From: an uncultured Mailhella sp.
Lineage (GTDB): Bacteria; Desulfobacterota; Desulfovibrionia; Desulfovibrionales; Desulfovibrionaceae
Direction of reading: 5' to 3'
NCBI GenBank assembly: GCA_944322695.1
Contig: CALUPQ010000188.1
Span: 1 to 54,330 of the forward strand
Length of the DNA: 54,330 nt
Shown here: positions 34,201 to 44,518 of the stretch, one piece after another
How the letters are laid out: every line of letters begins with the position of its first letter
How positions within the stretch are numbered: the stretch's first letter is position 1
Notes under the pieces: model-generated
Told to the model about the DNA's origin: nothing
Database searches by the model: none
What the model saw: the letters and a program-made list of their open reading frames with translations, nothing else
Made by a program: the position numbers and the translations under genes

Positions 34201-36855
34201 CCCGGCCGTACTGCCCTGAGGAATGAAATCAAGGTTGCCCCCCGTGCCCGTGGGCCGGTAGCCCAGCACCGCCCGGAGCGGAGAGACGAGAAAGTCCAGC
34301 TCCTCCGTCACGCTGCGGCCGCCACCGGCTTCAAAGCCCTCCACCAGCACACGGCCGTGCAGCGTGCCGCCGCGCAGGCTTTCCAGAGGAAGCGGCAGCA
34401 CCGCGCGCCCCGCCTCATCGGTACGAAGCTCGGCCAGATTGAGCGTAAGCGGCGAACCTTGATAAGGCGCGGCATCGTGGAAAATGAAATCCTCATACCC
34501 GGGGAAGGACAGCGGCGCAGGCCAGACAGAAAGCTGACCGCGCAGACGGCGGTCCGCCGCAGGCATGCCGTAAAGATTTCTTAAAGTCGCCGTCACGCCC
34601 GCTTCCGAAGCCTCCAGCCAGCCCTTTCCGGGCCGGGGAGCGAGGGCAAGGGAAAGCTCCATGGTATCGGGCTGAAATTCCTCCACGCGGATGGCCGCGG
34701 AGCCCAGCACCACGTCCACGCCCTGCACGTCCGGCGTACGCACGTTGAGCCTGTAGCGACCGGAAGGCGCGCCTTCCGGCACGGCCCACGAAAATTCGGC
34801 CAGTCCGTCCGGCCCCACGGTGAAACGTCGCTCGACAATCGTGCGCTCCGCAGTGTCGAGAAGCTCGGCAAAGAACGGCATGTCGGCAGGCAGGGCCTTC
34901 CAGTCGCCCCGGCGCAGGAGAATGCCGAAACGCAGCGTCTCCCCGGGCCGGAATATGCCGCGCTGGCTGAACACATAGGCGTTCACGCCGTCGGCATGGC
35001 TGGTCTGCCCCTGGGTGGGGAAACGCGAAACATCCACACGGCGGCTCTCGTCTTCCAGAGAAAGCCATGCCATGTCCTCTCCTGCTCCGCTTCTGTAAAG
35101 CGCCGTCACGGCCACGGGCCGCTTTTCCCGCACAAGACCGGAAACCGAGGGAAGCGCGGCCCTGCCCCGGGCGTCGCTCACGGCTTCGGCCACGGGCTGT
35201 CCGTTGGCTCCGATGATACGCACCACGGCCCCGGCCACCGGCTCGCCCCGGGAAAGGGAGCACACAAACACGTCGCGCCTGCCGTCCGCGGCCTTCTTGA
35301 CCAGCATGCCGAGGTCGGTCATCAGCAGAAAACGCTCCGCCGTCGCCTTGACCTCATCGCCGTCCATGCCCGTAAGTTCCAGCCGCATGAGGCCGTGCCC
35401 GCCTTTCTGGAACGGCGTCATGTCCAGCACGGAAAACTGCGGAACGCCGGGCTCCGTGCGGCGCAGGGAAAGGGTGCCTTCCATGCTGTCGGTCACTTCG
35501 TCAAGGGGCAGATTCACGCTCGAAAACGGCGAAGGCAGCACGGCCAAGAGGCCGAGATAGGAATCCAGCACACGCTGCACCCGCCATTTGATGGACGTAA
35601 GCCCGCTGGAATGGATGTCCAGCCTGCGCCCGCCGCCCAGGGCGAGCACGTTGCCGGGCTGAAGAATATCCAGCTCCGGCAGGAAGGGCGCTGCTTGGAA
35701 CACCTCGCGCCACGGGCCGGCCAGCGCATAGTCGGGCGAGGGACCAAACCCCGCAGGAAGCTCAAAAAGCACATAGCTGCCCGGCTCAGCAAAAACACGG
35801 AAGCTCATCCTGCCCGTGGCCTCATCCGCCCCCTGCAGCGCTTCCACGCGCACGGGCACGGCACGGCTCAGCGTCTCCCCGTCAATGACGGGAGCCGCCG
35901 TCCACACCGTGGAGGAATGGGCGCGCTCATCAAGAGCCCGCGGAAGCGCCACGGCCTTCAGAGCAGCCGCCACGTCGCCGGGACGCACAAGCAGGCTGGT
36001 TTCCAGCGTAAGACGGTATTCCCCGGCAAGCTCTTCATTCCGCGACGTTTCCAGGTCTGCACGGTTCACGGTGAAAAGCGTTCTTTTCCCGGGCACCGTC
36101 ACCTGCTGCATGGCCACGCCGCGCCCTTCGGGCACCTTCCAGCCCGTTCCTTCGGCTCTCACCTCTCCGGCCACGCCGGGCAGTGAAAGCGTGACGGCGG
36201 CAGGCATTTCGGCCAGCGAAAGCACACGTATTCTGACAAGGCAGGAAGACTCCCCGCTCCAGACGAACTCCGGCACACCGAGCCGGAGCGACGCATCGGA
36301 AACCTCGACGACGGCATCGCGTTCCAGCACCGCACGGTCCGGCGGCGTGGTAAACGTCATGTCGAAGGTGACGGCCCTCTCCCCGGAAAGGTCCGGGTCA
36401 ATCCACAGGCTTCCCTTCAGCCCGGAAGCCGCAAGAGGCGGCGTGGCAAAGGAAACCTCCTCGCGGCTCAGCTTCGCGCGGGCGGGAAGAGGAACGCCTG
36501 CAAGGGACACACGAAAAGACGTGCCCGCAGGCCACGGCGTCTTCGGCCGGAAGGTAAGCACTCTGTCGCCTTCCCAGCGCCAGTCGCCGGGGATGTCGGG
36601 AGAAAGACGCACTCCGGCCACGGGAGCGCCGTCCCGTCCGGGGCTCACCGAGCAGCGGCTCGCCCACTCGTTGCCGTAGGCATTTCTGCACAAGGGTTCG
36701 TCCGGCTCAAGATACAGCCTGAGTGCATCACGCCCTTCAAAAGGCACCGTGAGAGCCGCCCGGACATAGGCCGGAGCCTCCTGTGAGGCGCCGAGAGCGG
36801 GAACAACCATGCAACACCAGAACAAAAGGGGCAGCAACGCCATACGGTAACGCAT
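31276..36855 (-). CDS. Bacterial alpha-2-macroglobulin with thioester motif
   Basis: A 1859-residue periplasmic protease trap. An N-terminal signal peptide ends near ALGA (residue 23). It is followed by MG domains, a bait region and the thioester domain with YPYGCVEQ, where Cys1410 and Gln1413 form the thioester that captures proteases. The MG2-type section VNAYVFSQRGIFRPGETLRFGILLR is well conserved. In E. coli the homologue YfhM is a lipoprotein; here the signal sequence has two cysteines (FWCCMVVP) but no clear lipobox, so a soluble periplasmic form is likely. The ATG at 36855 has GGAGGA upstream; the frame is open further upstream but not conserved. A strong promoter precedes it and pbpC follows. 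Confidence 0.93.
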   Translation of the reverse strand: MRYRMALLPLLFWCCMVVPALGASQEAPAYVRAALTVPFEGRDALRLYLEPDEPLCRNAYGNEWASRCSVSPGRDGAPVAGVRLSPDIPGDWRWEGDRVLTFRPKTPWPAGTSFRVSLAGVPLPARAKLSREEVSFATPPLAASGLKGSLWIDPDLSGERAVTFDMTFTTPPDRAVLERDAVVEVSDASLRLGVPEFVWSGESSCLVRIRVLSLAEMPAAVTLSLPGVAGEVRAEGTGWKVPEGRGVAMQQVTVPGKRTLFTVNRADLETSRNEELAGEYRLTLETSLLVRPGDVAAALKAVALPRALDERAHSSTVWTAAPVIDGETLSRAVPVRVEALQGADEATGRMSFRVFAEPGSYVLFELPAGFGPSPDYALAGPWREVFQAAPFLPELDILQPGNVLALGGGRRLDIHSSGLTSIKWRVQRVLDSYLGLLAVLPSPFSSVNLPLDEVTDSMEGTLSLRRTEPGVPQFSVLDMTPFQKGGHGLMRLELTGMDGDEVKATAERFLLMTDLGMLVKKAADGRRDVFVCSLSRGEPVAGAVVRIIGANGQPVAEAVSDARGRAALPSVSGLVREKRPVAVTALYRSGAGEDMAWLSLEDESRRVDVSRFPTQGQTSHADGVNAYVFSQRGIFRPGETLRFGILLRRGDWKALPADMPFFAELLDTAERTIVERRFTVGPDGLAEFSWAVPEGAPSGRYRLNVRTPDVQGVDVVLGSAAIRVEEFQPDTMELSLALAPRPGKGWLEASEAGVTATLRNLYGMPAADRRLRGQLSVWPAPLSFPGYEDFIFHDAAPYQGSPLTLNLAELRTDEAGRAVLPLPLESLRGGTLHGRVLVEGFEAGGGRSVTEELDFLVSPLRAVLGYRPTGTGGNLDFIPQGSTAGLEFVALGPELERVNPGKLTCQISARRYVTSLVSDSDGRFRYEETPVDSVIRAFSLSVDENGSLTLSLPTENSGEYLLTVRDGENRVMAQVPFTVAGNDDLRLAGRPLPSGTLRMHLESTELAAGEKARLFLSAPFDGTGLVTLERDGVAAWRWFTARAGDSVQEIDVPRDFEGRAYVHVALVRSLASKDVFMQPYVYAVAPVAVNVGRRDMALQVSVPSGPVLPGGVIHASVTSRVPGKALLFAVDEGVLRLTSFPTPDPLRYLLRDRALEVETRQMFDLLMPEHGSFRIPAFGGDMGMAGGRFHNPFKRKTEPPMSWWAGLVDVKAGDNPVEIPVPGYYSGTVRVMAVAASAEAAGSADARVEVCSPVVLTPQLPVLASPGDVFEAALAVANHTETELKAELSLESDRGLRVVEAPASSLSVAPGSEAVIPFRMQAEDVLGSAEVRFTVKGEGVEAFRTASLSVRPASALRGSVKTGSTSSSMVLEVGRSLYPYDAKGSASVSALPLPALRGLVRYLDSYPYGCVEQRISRAMPFALLMNRPGLLFDASRSPEETRRLVRERLDDAVRTIQGALQWRGVPLWPGGEPDLLVTAYAADFLLAMREAGAELPGGLLSDVCAALERALDRVPASLEEGRVQAYGLWVLTREGRITTQALSQLVNRMEDMFPGWREDVASSLVAACCAVMRMQEDAERFIAMYGSPGSGFRSDGAFDALAAQALRASVVARHFPGLLDNMRDSLAEELVDATGGGRYASFSAALAVRALLDVEKAVPVPAGVALQCTAMQSGFEESSFLPQELYGMLTLSAPGCAAYALTVPEGGEKLYYEVSSQGFDRMVPDTALAEGLEVTRSYLDAEGNAVTKVRQGDVVTVSVTARAHGGVVDDVAIVDMLPGGFEMELAVPAEGRDVPGAMRSDRREDRMIFFTSLGPEPSTFTYVVRAVNRGSYALPAVQAEAMYDRSMRAHGPGGRITVE

Positions 36856-36884
36856 GGAATCCTCCATGGAGACGGGTTTGCCAC

Positions 36885-36913
36885 ATGATAGAAGAATTAC
36901 CTTCCTCTGACAA
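36885..36913 (-). promoter_or_regulatory. Promoter of the alpha-2-macroglobulin/pbpC operon
   Basis: On the minus strand, TTGTCA (36913-36908), 17-bp spacer and TATCAT (36890-36885), each 5 of 6 matches to the sigma-70 consensus. The start codon lies 30 bp downstream. Confidence 0.7.
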
Positions 36914-37337
36914 GAACAGAGGTCTTTCATCCCGGAATGTAAGACTTTTTCAGCACGCGCAGACAGCCCTTCCGCTCTGCCGCAAAGGCTTCCGGGGCCG
37001 CCCTCCGGGGCGCAGTCGTTCCGCTTCATGGAGGGCTGCATGAAAAAGCCCCTCCTGCCGGGTGAACCTTTTTCTCCCCTCTCCCCTGCTCCCGTCTTTC
37101 CCAAAGGCCGACATTCCCCTTCGTCTCTTTCCTCCCCCGCTTGGAGAGGACGGACTCCGCACGAGGACTCCCCCGACTGTCCCCTTATCGTTCCGCTTCG
37201 GCAGCCCCCTTCTCATGAAAGTGCAGACCGTGCCTTGAAAAATTCCCCATGACTCCTCCAGTCAGGCCATGACCGCTCTCTGACAAGGCGGTAAAGGCAC
37301 GTTTTGAAAACTCCCCGCACGGCAGAGAGCTTCCGGC
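36914..37337. other. Intergenic region upstream of the macroglobulin operon
   Basis: About 420 bp with no credible gene. Two related stretches, CCTTGAAAAATTCCCC near 37230 and TTTTGAAAACTCCCC near 37300, form an imperfect direct repeat of unknown meaning. Confidence 0.4.
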
Positions 37338-37373
37338 AAAAAAGAAGCCCGGCTTCTCGGGAAGAAACCGGGC
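37338..37373 (-). terminator. Terminator of dnaX-ybaB
   Basis: A two-part hairpin (GCCCGG 37347-37352 with CCGGGC 37368-37373, plus inner CTTC/GAAG) followed on the minus strand by TTCTTTTTT. It lies 38 bp after the ybaB stop. Confidence 0.75.
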
Positions 37374-37410
37374 GTATTCTCTCACGGCACGGGCCGGGAA
37401 AACGCGAAGA

Positions 37411-37722
37411 CTAGAACATGCCGGGCAGATGAATGCCGCCGGAGATGTTGGCCATCTCACGGTCGAGGTTGGCGCGGCCGATGCGCACGGCTTCGTTCAC
37501 CGCGGTGATGACGAGGTCCTGCAGCATTTCGGTGTCGCCGCTTTCAAGAATGGCCTTGTCGATGGTGATGGACTTCATTTCCTGACGGCCGTTCATGACC
37601 ACCTTCACCATGCCACCGCCGGCGGAAGCCTCCACTTCCTTCTCGGCCATTTCCTGCTGAAGCTTCGCAATCTTGTTCTGCATCACCTGAGCCTGACGCA
37701 GCAGGTCGTTCATGTTCTTCAT
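37411..37722 (-). CDS. YbaB/EbfC nucleoid-associated protein
   Basis: A 103-residue DNA-binding protein of the YbaB/EbfC family. It forms a tweezer-like dimer and binds the nucleoid. Family features are the coiled N-terminal MNDLLRQAQVMQNKIAKLQQEMAEKEVEASAGGGMVKV, the NGRQEMKSITID strand and VITAVNEAVRIGR. An AAGGAG site supports the ATG at 37722. It follows dnaX by 48 bp on the same strand, the conserved dnaX-ybaB pairing; recR, often third, is not downstream here. Confidence 0.93.
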   Translation of the reverse strand: MKNMNDLLRQAQVMQNKIAKLQQEMAEKEVEASAGGGMVKVVMNGRQEMKSITIDKAILESGDTEMLQDLVITAVNEAVRIGRANLDREMANISGGIHLPGMF

Positions 37723-37770
37723 GTCATGTCTCCTTGAAAGGGTGAGGGCATGCGGCCCTTCTGTTCGATG

Positions 37771-39678
<1,908 letters not shown>

Positions 39679-39995
39679 GTTCTGTCCGTCCGCGCCGCGC
39701 TCTCCGGCAGGGAAGGCGGCGGAATCTGCGGCCCGAACCGGGCCTGAATGTTGTAAAAACCAGAGAAACTTTACGGCCTGCCCTTTTTCCGGTCAAGCGT
39801 GAGAAGGCAGAAGACGGGCAACCCCCGCAAGCCGCCGGACCTCCCCGGCAGACAGGCGCGGAAGACCATCGACGCGCAAGCCGCAACGGCCACAAGGAAA
39901 AGCGAACTCGCCGTATCGCACGCCGCGGCCCTTACCGCACCGCACGGCAAACATTTTCCGCCTCTCTCCCAGTACCGCCGCCGGAGAAACGGGCT
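39679..39995. other. Intergenic region between dnaX and the LysR gene
   Basis: About 317 bp containing the dnaX promoter. I looked for the SRP RNA that sits near dnaX in some bacteria and found no match to its conserved GGAAGGAAGC-type loop. Nothing else is seen. Confidence 0.45.
39768..39796 (-). promoter_or_regulatory. Promoter of dnaX-ybaB
   Basis: On the minus strand TTGACC (39796-39791), exactly 17 bp, then TAAAGT (39773-39768), about 90 bp before the dnaX ATG. Confidence 0.65.
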
Positions 39996-40949
39996 CTAGT
40001 GGGCAAGTTCCCTAATCTTGGCAAGGCCGTCCTTCAGCTCCTCACGCATTCTGGCGATGAGCGCCGCGGCCTGCGGACTGAGATGCTTGTGATGCCGGAG
40101 CAGAATGCCGTTGTGCACCGGAGGCAGGATGCCGTCCAGAGGATAGGAGCGCAGCCCTTCGCCGAGATTGCCGTACTTGCTGGCCATGAGGCACAGCTCG
40201 TCCATGACGGCCACGCCCATGCCCTGTTTCACATAGCGCAACATAAGATGGTAGTTGTTTACGCTGAGCACCGTATGAAGCGGCTGGGAAAGCGATGCCA
40301 GAGACGTGTCGAAATACGGGTCGCCGCTCTCCTCCATGTTTTCCGCAAGAAAGGAAATGAAGGGCAGACGTATCAGGTCCTGCTCCGTCGGCCGTTCCGG
40401 CAGGCCGAACTCGTTGTCCTCCCGCGCGATGAGCAGCGGCTGCGAGGTGAAAAGCTCCTCCAGCTGGCAGTTCGGCACCTCTCGGGTAATGCCGGTAAGA
40501 CCGAAATCGACCCGGGAGCTGAGCACGTCCTCCACCGTCTCATACGGCAGCGCACGACGGATTTTGATGTGAACATCGGGGTGCTCTCTGCGGAAACCGG
40601 CGATGATGCGCACCGCCCGCGCCGAAAAGGGCAGGTTGCTTGAAATGCTTATGGTTCCCCGCAGAACGCCCGAGGGTGAGCTGATGTCGGATTTCATGCC
40701 CCGCAGAAGCTCGAAGGTGGAAATGGTCCAGGAAAGCAGCCTTTCCCCTTCCGGGGTGATGCGCAGCCTCTTCATGTACCGGTCGAAGAGCACGGTATTG
40801 AGCTGCTGCTCGAGCTGCCGTATCTGCCAGCTGATGGTGGACGGATTGCGGTTCATGTGCTGGGCGGCCTTACGGATGCTGCCTGTCTGCGCCGTGTAGT
40901 AGAACCCTCTCAACTGCTGAAAAAAGTCTCCGCTCAGTTCTTCTATCAT
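39996..40949 (-). CDS. LysR-type transcriptional regulator, divergent from the TRAP operon
   Basis: A 317-residue LysR-family regulator. The N-terminal winged helix-turn-helix is FYYTAQTGSIRKAAQHMNRNPSTISWQIRQLEQQLNTVLFDR, followed by the linker helix and a periplasmic-binding-protein-like effector domain (RGTISISSNLPFSARAVRIIAGFRREHPDV). The ATG at 40949 is preferred because CGGAG lies 6 bp before it and the length suits the family; a frame opening at 41036 would add 29 acidic residues with no ribosome site. Divergence from the TAXI/TRAP genes is the classic LysR layout. A palindrome with T-N11-A lies in the shared intergenic region at the position where such regulators bind, so control of the TRAP operon is likely. 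The effector is unknown. Confidence 0.87.
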   Translation of the reverse strand: MIEELSGDFFQQLRGFYYTAQTGSIRKAAQHMNRNPSTISWQIRQLEQQLNTVLFDRYMKRLRITPEGERLLSWTISTFELLRGMKSDISSPSGVLRGTISISSNLPFSARAVRIIAGFRREHPDVHIKIRRALPYETVEDVLSSRVDFGLTGITREVPNCQLEELFTSQPLLIAREDNEFGLPERPTEQDLIRLPFISFLAENMEESGDPYFDTSLASLSQPLHTVLSVNNYHLMLRYVKQGMGVAVMDELCLMASKYGNLGEGLRSYPLDGILPPVHNGILLRHHKHLSPQAAALIARMREELKDGLAKIRELAH

Positions 40950-41306
40950 CTTTTTCTCCGTATCGGCTTCTTCGTCTTTTCCGGAAAAAACCACCGGAAC
41001 AAACGCCTTCTCATCGCCGTCCGGCATTTGTGCCATTTAAAACAAGTTTAAAAAAAACGACGTCAGTCGCGGACGACACGCCGCATTTTTCCGCATAAGA
41101 AAAAACCGTCGCTCCGGCGCCCGAAAAAATACCCGAAAGTTTCTTTCGAGACACTTTTTCCGGCCGTTCAGCTGCAAACCCCGCACGGAAAAATACTTTT
41201 TTTACGGAAAATAATGCCGGGCCACCCCTTTTCCGCCGGAAAGACGGGAATCACAAAAAACAATCAACTCCGCATATTATGACGGACCTTATTTTGAAAT
41301 GTCCAT
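40950..41306. other. AT-rich divergent control region
   Basis: About 350 bp between the LysR start and the operator, with many A and T runs unlike the coding flanks. It includes a small palindrome, CGAAAG-TTT-CTTTCG at 41134-41148. No gene is seen. Confidence 0.4.
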
Positions 41307-41329
41307 TTTGTATGATTTCATCACACAAT
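41307..41329 (+). promoter_or_regulatory. Operator-like inverted repeat of the TRAP operon
   Basis: Arms TTTGTATGA (41307-41315) and TCACACAAT (41321-41329) around a 5-bp centre; eight of nine arm positions match those of the second copy at 48239-48261 or pair with each other. It contains a T-N11-A core. Its centre is 29 bp before the -35 box, about -64 from the predicted start, the usual LysR activator site. Confidence 0.65.
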
Positions 41330-41346
41330 AAACAAATCTTTTCAAA

Positions 41347-41375
41347 TTGACAAGACATGTTCGTTTATGGATTAT
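41347..41375 (+). promoter_or_regulatory. Promoter of the TAXI/TRAP operon
   Basis: A consensus -35 TTGACA (41347-41352), 17-bp spacer and GATTAT (41370-41375), 28 bp before the ATG of the binding-protein gene. Confidence 0.75.
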
Positions 41376-41402
41376 TTTCACAATAGCAATCAGGAGGCTA
41401 CC

Positions 41403-42383
41403 ATGGCTCGCATTTCTTTCAAATCTCTGGCGGCATTGATACTGGTTCTCGGCCTTTCCACCCCGTCCCACGCGGCAAACGTGGAAATTCAGGCGGGCAT
41501 CTTCGGCGGAACCCTTTATCAGATGAGCTATGCTCTGACGGAAATCCTCAAGGTCCACGCTCCCGAAATCACGGCCAGCGCTGTGGAGACCAACGGTACG
41601 GGCATGGGCATCATCAAGGCTTCCCAGGCGCCTGAACGGCGCATCGTCGCCGGCACGCTGGTTCCCGTCATGGAAGCCCGCGCCGGTATTCCCCCCTACA
41701 AGAAGGCTTTCACGGGCCTGAAGCTCATCGGCAACATGAGCGAAAACATCCAGACCCTCATCACCTTCGACCCCAGCATCAAGACCATTGAAGACCTCAA
41801 GGGCAAGCGCGTCGGCCTCGGTCCCAAGCCCACGGTTCTCGGCCACAACCACGCCTCCATCGTGATGGCCGCCTGCTCCGACCCCAAGTCCATCGACTTC
41901 GAATACATGAACTGGGGCAGCATGCGTGACGCCATGCTCGACGGCTCCATCGACGCCATGATTCTCGGTGTGAGCTCCCGTCAGACTCCGCCCTGGGTCC
42001 CCGTCGCCGTCTATGGTGAACTCATCGCTTCCCGCGGCAATCCTCACTACATCGACATTCCCGTCGAAGCCGTGAAGAAGGCTTCCGAAAACGACAAGAT
42101 TGCCTACGAATGCAAGGACGTGCCCGCCGGCGCCATCGCCGAAAACGTTCCTCCGAAGGACGTTCCCAGCTGGCGCGACCTGCTCGGCCTCTACGCCTTC
42201 GACGAACTGGACGAACAGACCGCCTACACCATCGCCAAGGTTCTCTACGAACACTGCGACGAAATGGCCACCTACTCCGCCGCCGCCAAGGGCGTGTGGC
42301 CTGAACTCATCGTTCCCACCGTTCCGGACGACATGATTCATCCCGGCGCTCTCCGCTTCTACAAGGAAAAGGGCCTGCGCTGA
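41403..42383 (+). CDS. TAXI-family TRAP transporter solute-binding protein
   Basis: A 326-residue periplasmic binding protein with a Sec signal peptide (cleavage near SHA-A, residue 24). It belongs to the TAXI group of TRAP transporters: GIFGGTLYQMSYALTEILKVHAPEITASAVETNGTGMGI is the ligand-binding N-lobe start, and VGLGPKPTVLGHNHASIVMA and GSIDAMILG follow. TAXI proteins deliver organic acids such as 2-oxoglutarate or glutamate, and probably sulfonates in some species, to the permease; the ligand here is unknown. AGGAGG precedes the ATG at 41403. A hairpin separates it from the permease gene, as often seen where binding protein is made in excess. Confidence 0.92.
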   Translation: MARISFKSLAALILVLGLSTPSHAANVEIQAGIFGGTLYQMSYALTEILKVHAPEITASAVETNGTGMGIIKASQAPERRIVAGTLVPVMEARAGIPPYKKAFTGLKLIGNMSENIQTLITFDPSIKTIEDLKGKRVGLGPKPTVLGHNHASIVMAACSDPKSIDFEYMNWGSMRDAMLDGSIDAMILGVSSRQTPPWVPVAVYGELIASRGNPHYIDIPVEAVKKASENDKIAYECKDVPAGAIAENVPPKDVPSWRDLLGLYAFDELDEQTAYTIAKVLYEHCDEMATYSAAAKGVWPELIVPTVPDDMIHPGALRFYKEKGLR

Positions 42384-42395
42384 TTTCTCTCCCGC

Positions 42396-42425
42396 CGTGC
42401 GCCGGACACCCCTCGCCGGCGCACG
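42396..42425 (+). promoter_or_regulatory. Intercistronic hairpin after the binding-protein gene
   Basis: A 10-bp perfect GC-rich stem (42396-42405 with 42416-42425) with a 10-base loop and no T-run. It probably stabilises the upstream mRNA or reduces read-through, giving more binding protein than permease. Confidence 0.55.
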
Positions 42426-42551
42426 GTCCATCTCCGCTTCTCTTCATATCATAACACTACGGTCACGGCGTAAACATCTTCCCTGCAATCGAAAGAGGCA
42501 GGGGTCTGGATGTTTACTCCCTTTCCCCTTGTCCACCGAAAAGAGGAAACC

Positions 42552-44444
42552 ATGGAAACGGCTAAAAACAATGTGGTACGCATGCTCATGATAGGGGTCG
42601 CCCTCATCATGGCTCTCTACCATCTGGTTTATACCCAGTGGATGCTCATCGGCCCCATCCAGCATCAGAACCTGCACTACATGATGGCTCTCGTGCTGGT
42701 CTTCCTGTGGGTGTTCACCAGACAGAAAACGAAGTTCGGCAAGGCCATCGTCATAGTGCTCATAGGCCTGTCCATCTATGCCACGGCCTACATGTTCCTG
42801 AACTACAGCGGTCTGCAGGAAGAACGCGGTCCCATGCTGGACCTCACGGGACAGGACATGTTCGTGGGCGTGCTGCTGGTGGGACTCGGCATCGAAGCGT
42901 CCAGACGCTCCTTCGGCTGGGTTTTCCCCATCGTCGCCATGTGCTTCATCGCCTATGCCGTCTTCGGGCATTATCTGCCCGGCCCGCTGCAGGCTCCCAA
43001 CATCAGCATCGATGAACTGCTCGTAAGCTACGGTCTGGACCTGTCCGGCGGCATCTACGGTCAGGTGCTCGGCATCAGCGCCAACTACATCTTCCTGTTC
43101 GTGCTCTTCGGCAGCCTGCTCGGCGCCACGGGCGCGGCCCGCTTCTTCAACCAGGTCGGCATGCTCACCGGCAGCAAGCTGGACGGCGGCCCGGCCATCA
43201 CCGCCGTGGTGTCCAGCGCCCTCATGGGTTCGGTGACCGGCAGCGTCATGGCCAACGTGGCCGCCACCGGCGCGTTCACCATTCCCCTCATGAAGAAGGT
43301 CGGCTACAAGCCCTACCAGGCCGGCGCCATCGAAGCCGCCGCCTCCTCCGGCGGACAGATTATGTCCCCCGTCATGGGCGCCACCGCCTTCGTCATGGCG
43401 GAACTGGCCGAAGTGCCCTATGTCACCGTCATGGCCGCCGCGCTCATTCCGTCCCTGCTCTACTTCCTGTCCGTAGGCCTTTATGCCCAGTTCCAGGCAA
43501 AGCGCCTCGGCATCCGCATGGACCCGAGCGACATCGCCGCCTTCTCCCTGCGCGCCTTCATCCACGACGCTCCCATCTTCGTGCTTCCCCTGCTGGCCAT
43601 CATCGCCCTGCTGGTCATGGGCTACAGCCCCATGTTCACCATCTTCTGGGCCATGATGCTGCTGCTCGTGCTCAACATCATCGACATCGTCACCTCCAAG
43701 AAGTACGACCAGCTCAAGAACATCATCCCGGCCTTCATCGACGGCGCCGTCACCGGTGCGAAAATCGGCGTCACCTGCGCCGTGCTCGGCCCCATCATGA
43801 CCACCGTGACCAAGACGCTGCTCGGCATCAAGATTCCCCAGCTCATCGTCATGTGGTCTCACGGCAGCATTCCCATCGCGCTCTTCATCACCATGTGCGT
43901 GTGCCTCATTCTCGGCATGGGCGTGCCTACGCTGGCGGCCTACCTGCTCGTCTCCATGGTGGGTATTCCGGTGCTCGTGAACATGGGCGTGGACCCCTTC
44001 GCCGCCCACATGTTCGTGTTCGTGTTCGCCTGCTTCTCCTGCCTGACCCCGCCCATCGCCCTTGCCGCCCTGCCCGCGGCCGGCATTGCGGAATCCTCGT
44101 ACATGAGAACGGCGCTTGAAGCCTCCATGGTGGGCGCCGTGGGCTTCGCCATCCCCTACCTGGTGGTGGGTCGTCCCGCGCTCATGCTCGGTCAGGGCCC
44201 GCTTGCCGAAACGCTTATCGTCTCCGCCGTGGGTGTGTTCACCGTCATCGCCTTCTGCATGATGATTACCGGCTACGGTCTGCGAGTGCTCAACGTGCTG
44301 GAACGCTGGTGCCTCGGCGGCGTCGTCGCCCTGTGCGGCCTCTGGATTGCCATCGGGCACATCACCTTCCTGCTTACCGGCATCGCCGTGTTCGCCGCCC
44401 TCTTCGCCTTCCAGCTGAAGGGCCGCAAGAAGGCATCCGCTTAG
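42552..44444 (+). CDS. TRAP transporter permease, DctQ-DctM fusion
   Basis: A 630-residue polytopic membrane protein with about 16 or more hydrophobic segments. The N-terminal part (ALIMALYHLVYTQW onward) is the small DctQ-like unit and the rest is the DctM-like large subunit (FFNQVGMLTGSKLDGGPAITAVVSSALMGSVTGSVMANVAATGAFTIPLMKKVGYKPYQAGAIEAAASSGGQIMSPVMG). This fusion is normal for TAXI transporters, which use an ion gradient. GAGGAAA precedes the ATG at 42552; the frame is open 14 codons upstream without a ribosome site. The next gene, the AprA-like flavoprotein, begins 74 bp after the stop with no terminator. Confidence 0.93.
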   Translation: METAKNNVVRMLMIGVALIMALYHLVYTQWMLIGPIQHQNLHYMMALVLVFLWVFTRQKTKFGKAIVIVLIGLSIYATAYMFLNYSGLQEERGPMLDLTGQDMFVGVLLVGLGIEASRRSFGWVFPIVAMCFIAYAVFGHYLPGPLQAPNISIDELLVSYGLDLSGGIYGQVLGISANYIFLFVLFGSLLGATGAARFFNQVGMLTGSKLDGGPAITAVVSSALMGSVTGSVMANVAATGAFTIPLMKKVGYKPYQAGAIEAAASSGGQIMSPVMGATAFVMAELAEVPYVTVMAAALIPSLLYFLSVGLYAQFQAKRLGIRMDPSDIAAFSLRAFIHDAPIFVLPLLAIIALLVMGYSPMFTIFWAMMLLLVLNIIDIVTSKKYDQLKNIIPAFIDGAVTGAKIGVTCAVLGPIMTTVTKTLLGIKIPQLIVMWSHGSIPIALFITMCVCLILGMGVPTLAAYLLVSMVGIPVLVNMGVDPFAAHMFVFVFACFSCLTPPIALAALPAAGIAESSYMRTALEASMVGAVGFAIPYLVVGRPALMLGQGPLAETLIVSAVGVFTVIAFCMMITGYGLRVLNVLERWCLGGVVALCGLWIAIGHITFLLTGIAVFAALFAFQLKGRKKASA

Positions 44445-44518
44445 ATTTTTCTTCCTTGCAAGAAAACCCGCTTCTTTTCGAACAAGGAATTATCCCTTAA
44501 CTCATAGAGGATATTTCA

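Noticed and set aside
28789-36186. Very long plus-strand frames across the PBP1C and macroglobulin genes
   Set aside because: They are Arg/His/Pro-rich mirrors of two well-supported minus-strand genes.
39679-39995. Possible SRP RNA gene near dnaX
   Set aside because: The conserved GGAAGGAAGC-type loop and flanking pairing are not present on either strand; a GCGGAAG stretch near 39858 is not enough.
42444-44360. A 638-codon minus-strand frame rich in His, Glu and Gly
   Set aside because: It is antisense to the TRAP permease; the odd composition is the reverse reading of hydrophobic codons, and there is no ribosome site.
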